A stretch of DNA of 16,144 bases, taken from contig DJRI01000052.1 in assembly GCA_002440045.1 (NCBI GenBank), positions 1,583 to 17,726 of the forward strand. The letters are read 5' to 3'. Of this stretch, positions 1 to 7,405 are shown one piece after another. The stretch is from Ruminococcaceae bacterium UBA6364 (GTDB lineage: Bacteria; Bacillota; Clostridia; Oscillospirales; Acutalibacteraceae). The notes under the pieces are model-generated. The model saw nothing but the letters and a program-made list of their open reading frames with translations, ran no database searches and was not told the DNA's origin. Made by a program: the position numbers and the translations under genes. How positions within the stretch are numbered: position 1 is the stretch's first letter; every line of letters starts with the position of its first letter.

Positions 1-1622
1 GCAACAAGAAGATGGGGCATTTTTGCAATATCACAGCAAGTCGGCTCGCCCTGAATATCGCGGCCGAGCGCGACGTTAAGCTTTGATTTTGAGTTTTTAA
101 ACGCGGGGCTGTCGATAATTTCCCTGAGCGTTACCGTTGTTTTTTCGGCATTCGGGACTTCTATTCCGACGGCGTTTTTATTAGGTATCGGCGCTTCGAT
201 TCTGACGCCCGAAGCCGCAAGATTCATTGCGATGTCGTCAGAAAGCGCGGTTATTCTGCTTATTTTAACGCCGGGGTCGGGCTGCAACTCAAAGCGCGTA
301 ACCGACGGACTGCGGCAAATATCGACTATATGAGTGCCGACGCCGAAGCTTTGAAGCGTACTGACAATTTTTTCGGCGCGCTCGCGCAATTCCGCCGTAT
401 TGTCGCCCGAAGCGTTTTTCTTGGGCAAATCAAGGCAATCGAGCGGCGGAAGCTCGTATTTCTTTTCAGGCACGGCGTTTGCCGCTATTTCGTTTTCAAT
501 CTCGGCGCGCGCCTTTTCAACCTCGGAAGAAGCAATTTTTTCGGGTGCTTCTTCTTTTTTCTCTTTTTCGGCAGCGGTGTTAAGCTCCTCTACCCTTTTT
601 TCGAGTGTTGACTGCGCCTTTGTTTTAACGTTCTTTTTGTTAAAAAGCTCGTCAAGCGGCGGCGCGTTTTTAACGGGCGCGTCTTCAAAGCTGTCAAGCA
701 AATCAATATTTAAAGGCTCGTCTATAGGCGCGACGTCGTGCTTTTTAGGCGGAACAGCCTTCATACTTACGCCTTTTTCGCCGTTTTCTAAAATACTTGC
801 GTCGTTTTTGAAAATATTGTCAAGTCCCATATCTGGTCTTGCCTTTTCTTCCGAAAGCGGCACGTCAAGCGGAAATTCTTCGGGCGCTTTCGTCTTTTTT
901 CTGTTTTCGCGGCGCTCGGCATTTTTTTGCTTTCGCTCGGAAATATCGGAAGAAACGGTGTCGATAGACTCTTTAATTTCTTCTGCCTTGTCGCCCGCAT
1001 ATTCCGCAACGGCGTCGGCGGGAGTTTTAAAAGAGCGGAAAAGCTTTACAAGAGTAGTGCCCGTGAAAAGCATCAAAAGAATTATCAGAAGAAAAATGTC
1101 GATAAATCCCGCGGCAAGCTTGTTGCCCGCCGAAATAAGAAGCGGAACGCCGCCGAACAAAGCGCCGTAAACGCCCGTTCCGAAGCGAATGCCGCGCGTT
1201 GCTTCGTCAAAATTTTTGTAAGCGTTGTAGGCTGATTTGACAGCTTCGCCGTACCCCAAACCGTCGCCGACCTGAACGATATGTACAAACGCTATAACGA
1301 GCGTGTAAATAATAACGCATTCGACGGTTTTATATTTGAATTTTTTCGTATCTTTTCCGAAAGCGCAAACGACTGTAAGAAACACCGTAAAAAACGGAAT
1401 AACAAACGCCGTCACACCGAACGCTCCGAAAAAGAAATTCCTCAGGTGCCCCCAAACGCCGCCTGCGTCTATAAGCACCACAGCGCCCATAAACACGGCA
1501 AACGCAAAGAATATAAGCAGTGCAATCTGTTTGCGCGGTGTGTCAAAAAGCGACTTCTGACGCGATTTTTGCGGCGCTTTTTTCGCCGTTTTTTTCTTTG
1601 GCGCAGTCTTTTTTGCAGCCAT
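1..1622 (-). CDS. ftsK: DNA translocase FtsK/SpoIIIE, N-terminal part (cut by left window edge)
   Basis: This is the N-terminal 540 codons of a membrane-anchored DNA translocase that pumps chromosomal DNA through the closing septum. The start ATG at 1622 follows an AGGGAGTG Shine-Dalgarno that sits just after the uppP stop, 15 bases away. The protein opens with a Lys/Ala-rich cytoplasmic tail (residues 1-31). Four to five hydrophobic segments follow (about 33-54, 62-86, 100-118, 150-165, 172-190), then a long charged Glu/Lys/Pro linker to about residue 385. The last part matches the alpha/beta motor region: it contains VGTHIVDICRSPSVTRFELQ-like and LNVALGRDIQGEP sequence. It ends at AKMPHLLVA, the segment that directly precedes the Walker A loop in this family, so the ATPase core and gamma domain lie outside the window. 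The linker makes the N-terminal part longer than in Bacillus SpoIIIE, as I recall that protein. FtsK and SpoIIIE cannot be told apart here. Confidence 0.93.
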   Translation of the reverse strand, partial: MAAKKTAPKKKTAKKAPQKSRQKSLFDTPRKQIALLIFFAFAVFMGAVVLIDAGGVWGHLRNFFFGAFGVTAFVIPFFTVFLTVVCAFGKDTKKFKYKTVECVIIYTLVIAFVHIVQVGDGLGYGEAVKSAYNAYKNFDEATRGIRFGTGVYGALFGGVPLLISAGNKLAAGFIDIFLLIILLMLFTGTTLVKLFRSFKTPADAVAEYAGDKAEEIKESIDTVSSDISERKQKNAERRENRKKTKAPEEFPLDVPLSEEKARPDMGLDNIFKNDASILENGEKGVSMKAVPPKKHDVAPIDEPLNIDLLDSFEDAPVKNAPPLDELFNKKNVKTKAQSTLEKRVEELNTAAEKEKKEEAPEKIASSEVEKARAEIENEIAANAVPEKKYELPPLDCLDLPKKNASGDNTAELRERAEKIVSTLQSFGVGTHIVDICRSPSVTRFELQPDPGVKISRITALSDDIAMNLAASGVRIEAPIPNKNAVGIEVPNAEKTTVTLREIIDSPAFKNSKSKLNVALGRDIQGEPTCCDIAKMPHLLV

Positions 1623-1637
1623 TGTTTTCACTCCCTG

Positions 1638-2519
1638 TTAATTTAATCCCATAATTTTTTCGACAATACCTATCACGGTAACGATTACGCCGAGAGCGGC
1701 GCAGTAATATCCGAAATATTTAAATTTGTTTTTCTTTAAAAGATACTGAAGAAGCCTTATCGCAAAAAGCCCGACAACGGCGGACGTTACAACGCCGACC
1801 GCAAGCGGCGCAACTGGAATAATCTCTTCGGATTTAAGCGCGTCTTTAAACTCGACAAGCCCGCTTGCAAGAACGGCGGGAATGCTTAAAATGAACGAAT
1901 AGCGCACCATATTCTTTTTTGAAACGCGGCAGCAAAGGCCCGTTGATATTGTGGAGCCTGAGCGCGATATTCCCGGGAAACACGCGGCGAAAAACTGCGC
2001 CACGCCTATAAAGAACGCGGTAAGCGGACCTATGTTTCTGTAATGCGCCGTGTTTTCGGTAACAGCCGTTCCGAGAAGAAGCATAAAACCCGTTATAATA
2101 AAGCAAATTCCCTCGGCGAGAATACTGTTATCGGTTGAAAAGACCTCAACCGCGTCCATAACATTTTTGCCGCCGCCCACGGGCAAAAGCAAAAACAGAA
2201 GCGGCACGCACGAAATGACGAACATAAAAAGAAGCCGTCTTACAGGTGACATTTTTGAAAGGTTAAAGGTGAATTTTTTTGCGAATATATCTTTGATACA
2301 CTGAATAAATTCACAAAAAAGCTCATAAATCGGTCTGTAGAACGCAACGAACACGGCAACGAGCGTGCCTATATGTAGCATAGCGGAAAAAAGACCCGAA
2401 GTCTCGCTTTCCACCTTGAAAAAGTGCCTGAACAGCGACAGGTGGCCGCTGCTCGAAACAGGAAGAAACTCGGTTACTCCCTGTAAAATTCCCATTAATA
2501 TTGCCTTTAAAATATCCAT
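1638..2519 (-). CDS. uppP: Undecaprenyl-diphosphatase UppP/BacA
   Basis: This is an integral membrane phosphatase of 293 residues that converts undecaprenyl diphosphate to the monophosphate, recycling the lipid carrier for peptidoglycan and other wall polymers; excess confers bacitracin tolerance in this family. The N-terminal signature QGVTEFLPVSSSGHL (residues 13-27) carries the family Glu17 and His26. The second signature PGISRSGSTI (182-191) carries the conserved Arg186. About eight hydrophobic stretches are present and the length is normal for the family. I chose the ATG at 2519 over an in-frame ATG 18 bases upstream because AGGAGG lies at 2526-2531 and the family starts with MDI(L/I)KA. 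It lies between tepA and ftsK on the same strand, consistent with a three-gene operon serving septum and envelope. Confidence 0.95.
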   Translation of the reverse strand: MDILKAILMGILQGVTEFLPVSSSGHLSLFRHFFKVESETSGLFSAMLHIGTLVAVFVAFYRPIYELFCEFIQCIKDIFAKKFTFNLSKMSPVRRLLFMFVISCVPLLFLLLPVGGGKNVMDAVEVFSTDNSILAEGICFIITGFMLLLGTAVTENTAHYRNIGPLTAFFIGVAQFFAACFPGISRSGSTISTGLCCRVSKKNMVRYSFILSIPAVLASGLVEFKDALKSEEIIPVAPLAVGVVTSAVVGLFAIRLLQYLLKKNKFKYFGYYCAALGVIVTVIGIVEKIMGLN

Positions 2520-2531
2520 AAGATTCCTCCT

Positions 2532-2552
2532 GCACACGAAAGTGCCGTGTGC
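2532..2552 (-). promoter_or_regulatory. Hairpin directly upstream of the uppP ribosome binding site
   Basis: GCACACG (2532-2538) and CGTGTGC (2546-2552) are a perfect 7-bp inverted repeat with a 7-base loop, ending next to the AGGAGG at 2526-2531. No run of T follows on the minus strand, so it is not a terminator. It could hold the ribosome site open or act as an mRNA processing/stability element in the tepA-uppP-ftsK transcript. The role is inference; only the repeat is seen. Confidence 0.4.
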
Positions 2553-2604
2553 GCAGCTGCCGATTGCTTTAAGCGCAAATAACGGCTTTTTAAATCGGCG
2601 GCTC

Positions 2605-3351
2605 CTAAATCATATTGTTTTTATATTCCCTTGAAAGTGCGTCAAGGCAGTCAAGCGCGTCCGAAAGACCGCCTATTCTGTCAATAAGACCTTCGTTTAC
2701 GGCGTCAAGCCCGCCGAGCACCGTGCCGAAATCGGAAATGAGCTCGTCGTTATTTAGCATAAGCTCGCGAAAGCGCGCGGCTGTTACCGAAGAATTCCGC
2801 GTAACGAAATTAACTACGCGTTCCTCCATCTTTTTAAGGTATAAAAGCGTTTGCGGAACGCCGATTACAAGCCCGTTCATTCTTACGGGGTGAACCGTCA
2901 TTGAAGCCGACGGAACGATAAACGAGCGGTCTGCGCTGACGGCAAGCGGAATGCCTATTGAATGGCCGCCGCCGAGAACAAGCGAAACAGACGGCTTTTT
3001 CATACCAGAAATAAGCTCGGCAATGGCAAGCCCCGCTTCAATAGCGCCGCCGACCGTGTTTAAAATCAGCAAAAGACCCGTTATATCGGGATTCTCTTCA
3101 ACGGCGACTATTCGCGGAATTATGTGCTCGTATTTTGTCGATTTTGAATTCGGCGGAAGAGCATAATGCCCCTCTATCTGACCTATAATCGTAAGGCAGT
3201 GAATATAGCCGTTGCTTTTTTTAACGGTTACGCTGCCGTCAAAATCATCCTGCGAAGCATCGCCGCAGGTTTCGTCAAAATCGTCGTTATTTTTAAACTC
3301 TTCGGCAGGGTTTGTTGCGGTAAAGTCCGAAAAACCTTCAAATCTTTTCAT
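2605..3351 (-). CDS. tepA: ClpP-family serine protease, TepA type
   Basis: This is a cytoplasmic ClpP-fold protein of the TepA (translocation-enhancing protein, YmfB) group, about 248 residues. The first 45 residues are acidic and probably disordered. The core follows: LNTVGG (oxyanion strand), then [15 protein letters not shown] with the nucleophile Ser at residue 131, then [18 protein letters not shown] with the catalytic His at residue 154. [14 protein letters not shown] near the C-terminus matches the end of the ClpP fold; the acid residue is not certain. GLVIGVPQT is typical of TepA rather than true ClpP. Two starts are possible: GTG at 3360 and ATG at 3351. I prefer the ATG because GGTGAT lies about 8 bases upstream of it, while the GTG has only a poor site. 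In Bacillus tepA also lies near spoIIIE, which supports the call. It is the first gene of the operon with uppP and ftsK. Confidence 0.88.
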   Translation of the reverse strand: MKRFEGFSDFTATNPAEEFKNNDDFDETCGDASQDDFDGSVTVKKSNGYIHCLTIIGQIEGHYALPPNSKSTKYEHIIPRIVAVEENPDITGLLLILNTVGGAIEAGLAIAELISGMKKPSVSLVLGGGHSIGIPLAVSADRSFIVPSASMTVHPVRMNGLVIGVPQTLLYLKKMEERVVNFVTRNSSVTAARFRELMLNNDELISDFGTVLGGLDAVNEGLIDRIGGLSDALDCLDALSREYKNNMI

Positions 3352-3401
3352 TTTAATCACCGAAAACAGTGTTCCCGAAGAAGCCGTACTTTAACCTGTT
3401 T

Positions 3402-3430
3402 ATTTTATCACAGCGGCAAAAAAAATTCAA
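3402..3430 (-). promoter_or_regulatory. Predicted sigma-A promoter of tepA-uppP-ftsK
   Basis: Read on the minus strand, TTGAAT (3425-3430) and TAAAAT (3402-3407) are separated by 17 bases, a good match to the housekeeping consensus. Transcription would start near 3395, leaving a leader of about 45 bases before the tepA ATG. No competing promoter is visible in this divergent intergenic region for the minus strand. Confidence 0.55.
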
Positions 3431-3537
3431 GGTTTTGCGCCGCCGTATTACAAAAAACATTATTTCGGAACAGCATTTTACAAAAAGCGGCAAAGAAAAA
3501 AAGCAATTTTTATATTACATATCTAATTATTAAAATC

Positions 3538-3557
3538 TTGTCTAAATCGGTTGACAA
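3538..3557. promoter_or_regulatory. Inverted repeat overlapping the acnA -35 box
   Basis: TTGTCTA (3538-3544) and TTGACAA (3551-3557) form an inverted repeat with 6 of 7 positions matching across a 6-base spacer. The right arm contains the -35 hexamer. It may be an operator, but the arms and spacing do not clearly fit a known Rex site, so the bound protein is unknown. Confidence 0.3.
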
Positions 3558-3579
3558 AAACACATAAAAATAATACAAT
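3551..3579 (+). promoter_or_regulatory. Predicted sigma-A promoter of the acnA-icd-rex operon
   Basis: TTGACA (3551-3556) and TACAAT (3574-3579) are 17 bases apart, nearly perfect consensus. The start of transcription would lie near 3586, giving a leader of about 40 bases with a GGAGGA ribosome site at 3613-3618. It is the only strong promoter found for the five plus-strand genes. Confidence 0.75.
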
Positions 3580-3584
3580 AAAGT

Positions 3585-3603
3585 TTGTTAAAAATTTGAA
3601 CAA
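3585..3603. promoter_or_regulatory. Candidate Rex operator over the acnA transcription start
   Basis: The 19-base sequence TTGTTAAAAATTTGAACAA is an imperfect palindrome beginning 6 bases after the -10 box, so it covers the predicted start site. Its arms TTGTTAA and TGAACAA resemble the clostridial Rex site as I know it (TTGTTAA, 4 bases, TTAACAA), with one arm mismatch and one extra spacer base. A clostridial-type rex is the third gene of the transcript. Binding by Rex is inference; a protein bound here would block initiation. Confidence 0.45.
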
Positions 3604-3624
3604 CTTTTTTTCGGAGGAAACAAA

Positions 3625-5562
3625 ATGGGACTTACACTTTGCGAAAAAATAATTAAAAACCATCTTGTTGACGGCAAGTATGAAAAGGGCGCCGAGGTCG
3701 GCATTAAAATAGATCAAACGCTCACTCAGGACGCAACCGGCACAATGGCATATCTTGAGCTTGAAGCTATGAACATTGACAAGGTTAAAACAGAGCTTTC
3801 TGTTGCCTATATTGACCACAACACGCTTCAGACCGGCTTTGAAAACGCCGACGACCACAAGTTTATTCAAAGCGTGTGCAAAAAACGCGGCGTTCGTTTT
3901 TCACGCCCCGGCAACGGCATTTGCCATCAGGTTCACCTTGAGCGCTTCGGCATTCCCGGAAAAACGCTTATAGGCTCCGACAGCCACACCCCCACGGGCG
4001 GCGGGCTTTGCATGCTTGCCATGGGTGCGGGCGGTCTTGACGTTGCGGTCGCAATGGGCGGCGGCGCATATTACATAACCGTTCCCGAGGTAATAAAAGT
4101 CAACCTTATGGGCAAGCTTTCGCCTTATGTTTCGGCTAAAGATATTATTCTTGAGGTGCTTCGCATACTCTCTGTTAAAGGCGGCGTAGGCAAGGTTATC
4201 GAATACGGCGGCGAAGGAATAAAAACCCTTTCGGTTCCCGAAAGAGCGACTATCACAAATATGGGCGCGGAGCTCGGCGCGACAACGTCAATATTCCCGT
4301 CGGACGAAGTTACTTATAAATTTATGAAGGCTCAGGGCAGAGAAAAGGATTGGAAAGAAATCCTGCCCGACTCCGACGCAGAATATTCACGCGTTATAGA
4401 CATTGACCTTTCTTCGCTTAAACCGCTTGCGGCAATGCCCCATATGCCCGACAACGTTAAAAGCGTTAAAGAAATAGGCGAAATAAAGGTTGACCAGGTT
4501 CTTATCGGCTCGTGCACAAACTCTTCGCTTTTCGATATGATGAAGGTTGCAAAAATCCTTAAAGGCAAAAAGGTTCACCCGAGCGTAAGCCTCGGCATTG
4601 CACCCGGCTCAAAGCAAGTGCTTACGATGCTCGCTTTAAACGGCGCACTTGCAGATATGATTGCAGCCGGCGCAAGGATTCTTGAAAGCGCCTGCGGACC
4701 GTGCATCGGTATGGGTCAGTCGCCCTGCAACTCGGGCGTTTCGCTTCGCACATTTAACAGAAACTTTGAAGGCAGAAGCGGCACCGCAAACGCAAAGGTT
4801 TATCTTGTAAGCCCCGAAACGGCGGCGGCTTCGGCACTTTCGGGCGTGCTTTCTGACCCGACAGAGCTTAAAGAAGATATTTCCGTAGAGCTTCCCGAAA
4901 AATTCCTTATAAATGACAATATGATAGAGCTTCCCGCAGAAACAAAAGAAGAAGCAGACGCAGTAGAAGTTTATTACGGCCCGAACATCAAGCCGTTCCC
5001 GAACTGCTCTGCACTCCCCTCTTCTGTTGAAGCGAAAGCCGTTCTTAAAGTCGGCGACAACATCACCACAGACCACATTATGCCTGCGGGCGCAAAAATT
5101 CTTCCCTACCGTTCAAACATCCCCTATCTTTCACAGTTCTGCTTTAAGCAGTGCGACGAGCACTTTGCAGAGCACTGCAAAGAAGCGGGCAGCGGCATTA
5201 TTATAGGCGGCGCAAACTACGGTCAGGGCTCTTCGAGAGAGCACGCGGCTTTGGTTCCGCTTTATCTCGGAATAAAAGCGGTAATAACCGTATCTTTTGC
5301 GAGAATACACAAAGCAAACCTTGTTAACGCGGGCATTATTCCGCTCAACTTTAAAAATGCCGACGATTACAATAAAATTGACGTTAACGACGAGCTTGTT
5401 CTTTCGAACATTAAAGACGAGCTTAAAAACGGCGGCGATATTACTCTTTATAACAAAACCAAAGACGAAACATATTCGCTTCTTTGCGACATATCCGAAA
5501 GACAGCGCGACATTCTTGCCGCGGGCGGACTTCTTAACTACACAAAAAAGGAGAGCAAATAA
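3625..5562 (+). CDS. acnA: Aconitate hydratase, short (Aquifex-type) form
   Basis: This is a cytoplasmic [4Fe-4S] enzyme that isomerises citrate to isocitrate through cis-aconitate. At 645 residues it has the length of the compact aconitases found in many anaerobes rather than the roughly 890-residue E. coli AcnA. The N-terminal catalytic domains carry GSDSHTPTGGG (117-127). GSCTNSS (295-301) supplies Cys297 and ACGPCIGMG (356-364) supplies Cys357 and Cys360 as cluster ligands. After a linker, the swivel domain (about 465-645) has GDNITTDHIMPAG and GGANYGQGSSREHAA (528-542), with the active-site Ser-Arg-Glu-His. A homoaconitase or isopropylmalate isomerase is less likely because the swivel domain is fused and an isocitrate dehydrogenase gene starts 2 bases after the stop. 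The start at 3625 follows GGAGGA closely. Together with icd it would supply 2-oxoglutarate for glutamate synthesis. Confidence 0.95.
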   Translation: MGLTLCEKIIKNHLVDGKYEKGAEVGIKIDQTLTQDATGTMAYLELEAMNIDKVKTELSVAYIDHNTLQTGFENADDHKFIQSVCKKRGVRFSRPGNGICHQVHLERFGIPGKTLIGSDSHTPTGGGLCMLAMGAGGLDVAVAMGGGAYYITVPEVIKVNLMGKLSPYVSAKDIILEVLRILSVKGGVGKVIEYGGEGIKTLSVPERATITNMGAELGATTSIFPSDEVTYKFMKAQGREKDWKEILPDSDAEYSRVIDIDLSSLKPLAAMPHMPDNVKSVKEIGEIKVDQVLIGSCTNSSLFDMMKVAKILKGKKVHPSVSLGIAPGSKQVLTMLALNGALADMIAAGARILESACGPCIGMGQSPCNSGVSLRTFNRNFEGRSGTANAKVYLVSPETAAASALSGVLSDPTELKEDISVELPEKFLINDNMIELPAETKEEADAVEVYYGPNIKPFPNCSALPSSVEAKAVLKVGDNITTDHIMPAGAKILPYRSNIPYLSQFCFKQCDEHFAEHCKEAGSGIIIGGANYGQGSSREHAALVPLYLGIKAVITVSFARIHKANLVNAGIIPLNFKNADDYNKIDVNDELVLSNIKDELKNGGDITLYNKTKDETYSLLCDISERQRDILAAGGLLNYTKKESK

Positions 5563-5564
5563 CA

Positions 5565-6731
5565 ATGAACGACGCACAGCTTAACAATGCTCTTGAAAAA
5601 TTTAAAGAGCTTCTTAAAGAACAGGATGAAAGAAACCAAAGAATTAAAGCGGCGGGCGCACCGAAGGATTTTAACAGCCTTGAAAAAATCGTTATCGGCG
5701 TTTGCGGCGGCGACGGCATAGGCCCCATAATCACAAAGCAGTCGGCAGAGGTTTTGAAGTTCATTCTTAAAGACGAGGTTGAAAGCGGCAGAATCGTATT
5801 TAAATATATCGACGGCCTTACAATAGAAAACCGTGTTGCCGCCATGAAGGCAATCCCCGACGACGTTATGGAAGAGCTTAAATCCTGCGACGTTATACTT
5901 AAAGGGCCAACCACTACGCCTCAGGCGGGCGACGGTTTGCCGAACATTGAAAGCGCAAACGTTGCCATGAGAAAAGCGCTTGACCTTTTTGCAAACGTCC
6001 GTCCCGTTAAAATCCCCGAGGAAGGCATTGACTGGACGTTTTTCCGCGAGAACACCGAAGGCGCTTATGCCGTAGGCTCAAAGGGCGTTGATGTTGACGG
6101 CGAGCTTGCGTTTGACTTTGTTGTTACCACAACCGAGGGTACAGAGCGCATAGCAAAGCTTGCATATGAATACGCAAGAAACAACAAAAAAGACAGAGTT
6201 TCGATAATAACAAAAGCAAACATCATCAAAACCACCGACGGCAAGTTCCTTAACCTTTGCAAAAACATTGCAAAGGACTATCCCGAAATCACAACCGACG
6301 AGTGGTATATTGACATAACCACGGCAAAGCTTATTGACAAAAAGCGCCGCACAGACTTTAAGGTATTTGTTTTGCCGAATCTTTACGGCGACATTATAAC
6401 CGACGAGGCGGCAGAGTTTCAGGGCGGCGTAGGCACTGCGGGCAGTGCAAACATAGGCAACAAATACGCCATGTTTGAAGCCATTCACGGCTCCGCTCCG
6501 AGAATGGTAAAAGAAGGCAGAGGCGCATATGCAGACCCATGCTCAATGCTCAGGGCGTCGGTTATGCTTCTTTCGCACATCGGCAAGCAAAAAGAAGCTG
6601 ACAAGCTTGAAAAGGCGCTTGATATTTGTATGCTCACCGAGAAAAAATATGTTATCACAGGGCGTGCAGACGGCTGCACCTGTGAGCAGTTCGGCAATTA
6701 TGTAATGGATACTCTCAAAAATCTTGACTGA
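5565..6731 (+). CDS. icd: Isocitrate dehydrogenase (isocitrate/isopropylmalate dehydrogenase family)
   Basis: This is a homodimeric cytoplasmic dehydrogenase that oxidises isocitrate to 2-oxoglutarate and CO2. Its 388 residues start with a helical, charged extension (1-38), then KIVIGVCGGDGIGP. Substrate residues are visible: Ser130, Asn132 and Arg136 in ESANVAMR, Arg146 in NVRPVK, Arg161 in FRENTEG, Lys217 in TKAN, and metal-binding Asp276/Asp280 in YGDIITDEA. The nucleotide loop reads HGSAPRM (308-314). The two positions after Pro, Lys-Tyr in the NADP enzyme of E. coli and usually Asp-Ile/Leu in NAD enzymes, are Arg313-Met314 here, so the cofactor cannot be read with confidence. A 3-isopropylmalate dehydrogenase is unlikely given the aconitase upstream and the Ser130 context. 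The ribosome site (GGAG near 5550) lies inside the end of acnA, so translation is probably coupled. Confidence 0.92.
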   Translation: MNDAQLNNALEKFKELLKEQDERNQRIKAAGAPKDFNSLEKIVIGVCGGDGIGPIITKQSAEVLKFILKDEVESGRIVFKYIDGLTIENRVAAMKAIPDDVMEELKSCDVILKGPTTTPQAGDGLPNIESANVAMRKALDLFANVRPVKIPEEGIDWTFFRENTEGAYAVGSKGVDVDGELAFDFVVTTTEGTERIAKLAYEYARNNKKDRVSIITKANIIKTTDGKFLNLCKNIAKDYPEITTDEWYIDITTAKLIDKKRRTDFKVFVLPNLYGDIITDEAAEFQGGVGTAGSANIGNKYAMFEAIHGSAPRMVKEGRGAYADPCSMLRASVMLLSHIGKQKEADKLEKALDICMLTEKKYVITGRADGCTCEQFGNYVMDTLKNLD

Positions 6732-6748
6732 TTAAAGGGTGAATCATT

Positions 6749-7405
6749 GTGAAAAAGAACGAACAGGTATCTATACCCGTTATTAAAAGGCTTCCGAGGT
6801 ATCACAGATACCTTGAAGAGCTTAAAGACGCGGGAATAACCCGTATTTCATCAAAAGAGCTTTCACAGCGTATGGGTCTTACGGCGTCGCAGATTCGTCA
6901 GGACCTTAACTGCTTCGGCGGTTTCGGTCAGCAGGGCTACGGCTATAACATAGAGCAGCTTTATAACGAAATCGGCGCAATTCTCGGACTTGACAAAAAA
7001 ACAAAGGCGATTCTTATCGGCGCGGGCAATTTAGGCCACGCAATAGCAACGCATTTGAAATTTGAAAGCCGCGGCTTTGACCTTATAGGAGTTTTTGACT
7101 CAAACCCCGCGCTTTACGGCAAAAGCGTAGGACAAAACACAATTCTCCCCTGCGATTCGCTTGAAAGCTTTTGCAAAGAGCACAAGCCAGCCGTCGCAAT
7201 ACTCTGCATTCCCGGTGAAGCCGCCGCCGCAATGGCACAAAGGCTTATTGACCTTGGCATAAAGGGATTTTGGAATTTCACGCAGTATGACATTGCGCAT
7301 ATGCACAGCAACATTGCAGTTGAAAACGTGCATCTCGGCGACTCGCTTATGACCCTTTGCTATCAGGTAAACAATATGGATAATTCGGACGTGGTAACTA
7401 AATGA
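6749..7405 (+). CDS. rex: Redox-sensing transcriptional repressor Rex
   Basis: Rex is a dimeric repressor that leaves DNA when NADH binds, so its targets are switched on when the NADH/NAD+ ratio is high. The 218 residues comprise a winged-helix domain (about 1-80) and a Rossmann domain with GAGNLGHA (91-98), followed by the C-terminal helix used for domain swapping (about 197-210). The recognition region SQIRQDLNCFGGFGQQGYGY (47-66) is of the clostridial kind, with Gln where many Rex proteins have Arg or Lys, which agrees with the altered operator seen in Clostridia. The start is GTG, with GGGTGA 6 bases upstream, 17 bases after icd. The stop overlaps the next gene by 4 bases. Its place inside a citrate-to-2-oxoglutarate operon with a palindrome at the promoter suggests autoregulation. 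Confidence 0.95.
   Translation: MKKNEQVSIPVIKRLPRYHRYLEELKDAGITRISSKELSQRMGLTASQIRQDLNCFGGFGQQGYGYNIEQLYNEIGAILGLDKKTKAILIGAGNLGHAIATHLKFESRGFDLIGVFDSNPALYGKSVGQNTILPCDSLESFCKEHKPAVAILCIPGEAAAAMAQRLIDLGIKGFWNFTQYDIAHMHSNIAVENVHLGDSLMTLCYQVNNMDNSDVVTK

Noticed and set aside
400..1170. Long open frame (256 codons) on the plus strand
   Set aside because: It is antisense to ftsK, has Ser/Phe-rich low-complexity translation typical of the reverse of a Glu/Lys-rich linker, and no ribosome site.
4636..5076. Minus-strand open frame of 146 codons inside acnA
   Set aside because: It is a shadow of a well-conserved aconitase, rich in Cys and Arg, with no family resemblance.
5534..5914. Minus-strand open frame of 126 codons over the acnA-icd junction
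   Set aside because: It is antisense to two clear enzymes; the Ser/Leu-rich translation matches nothing I recognise.
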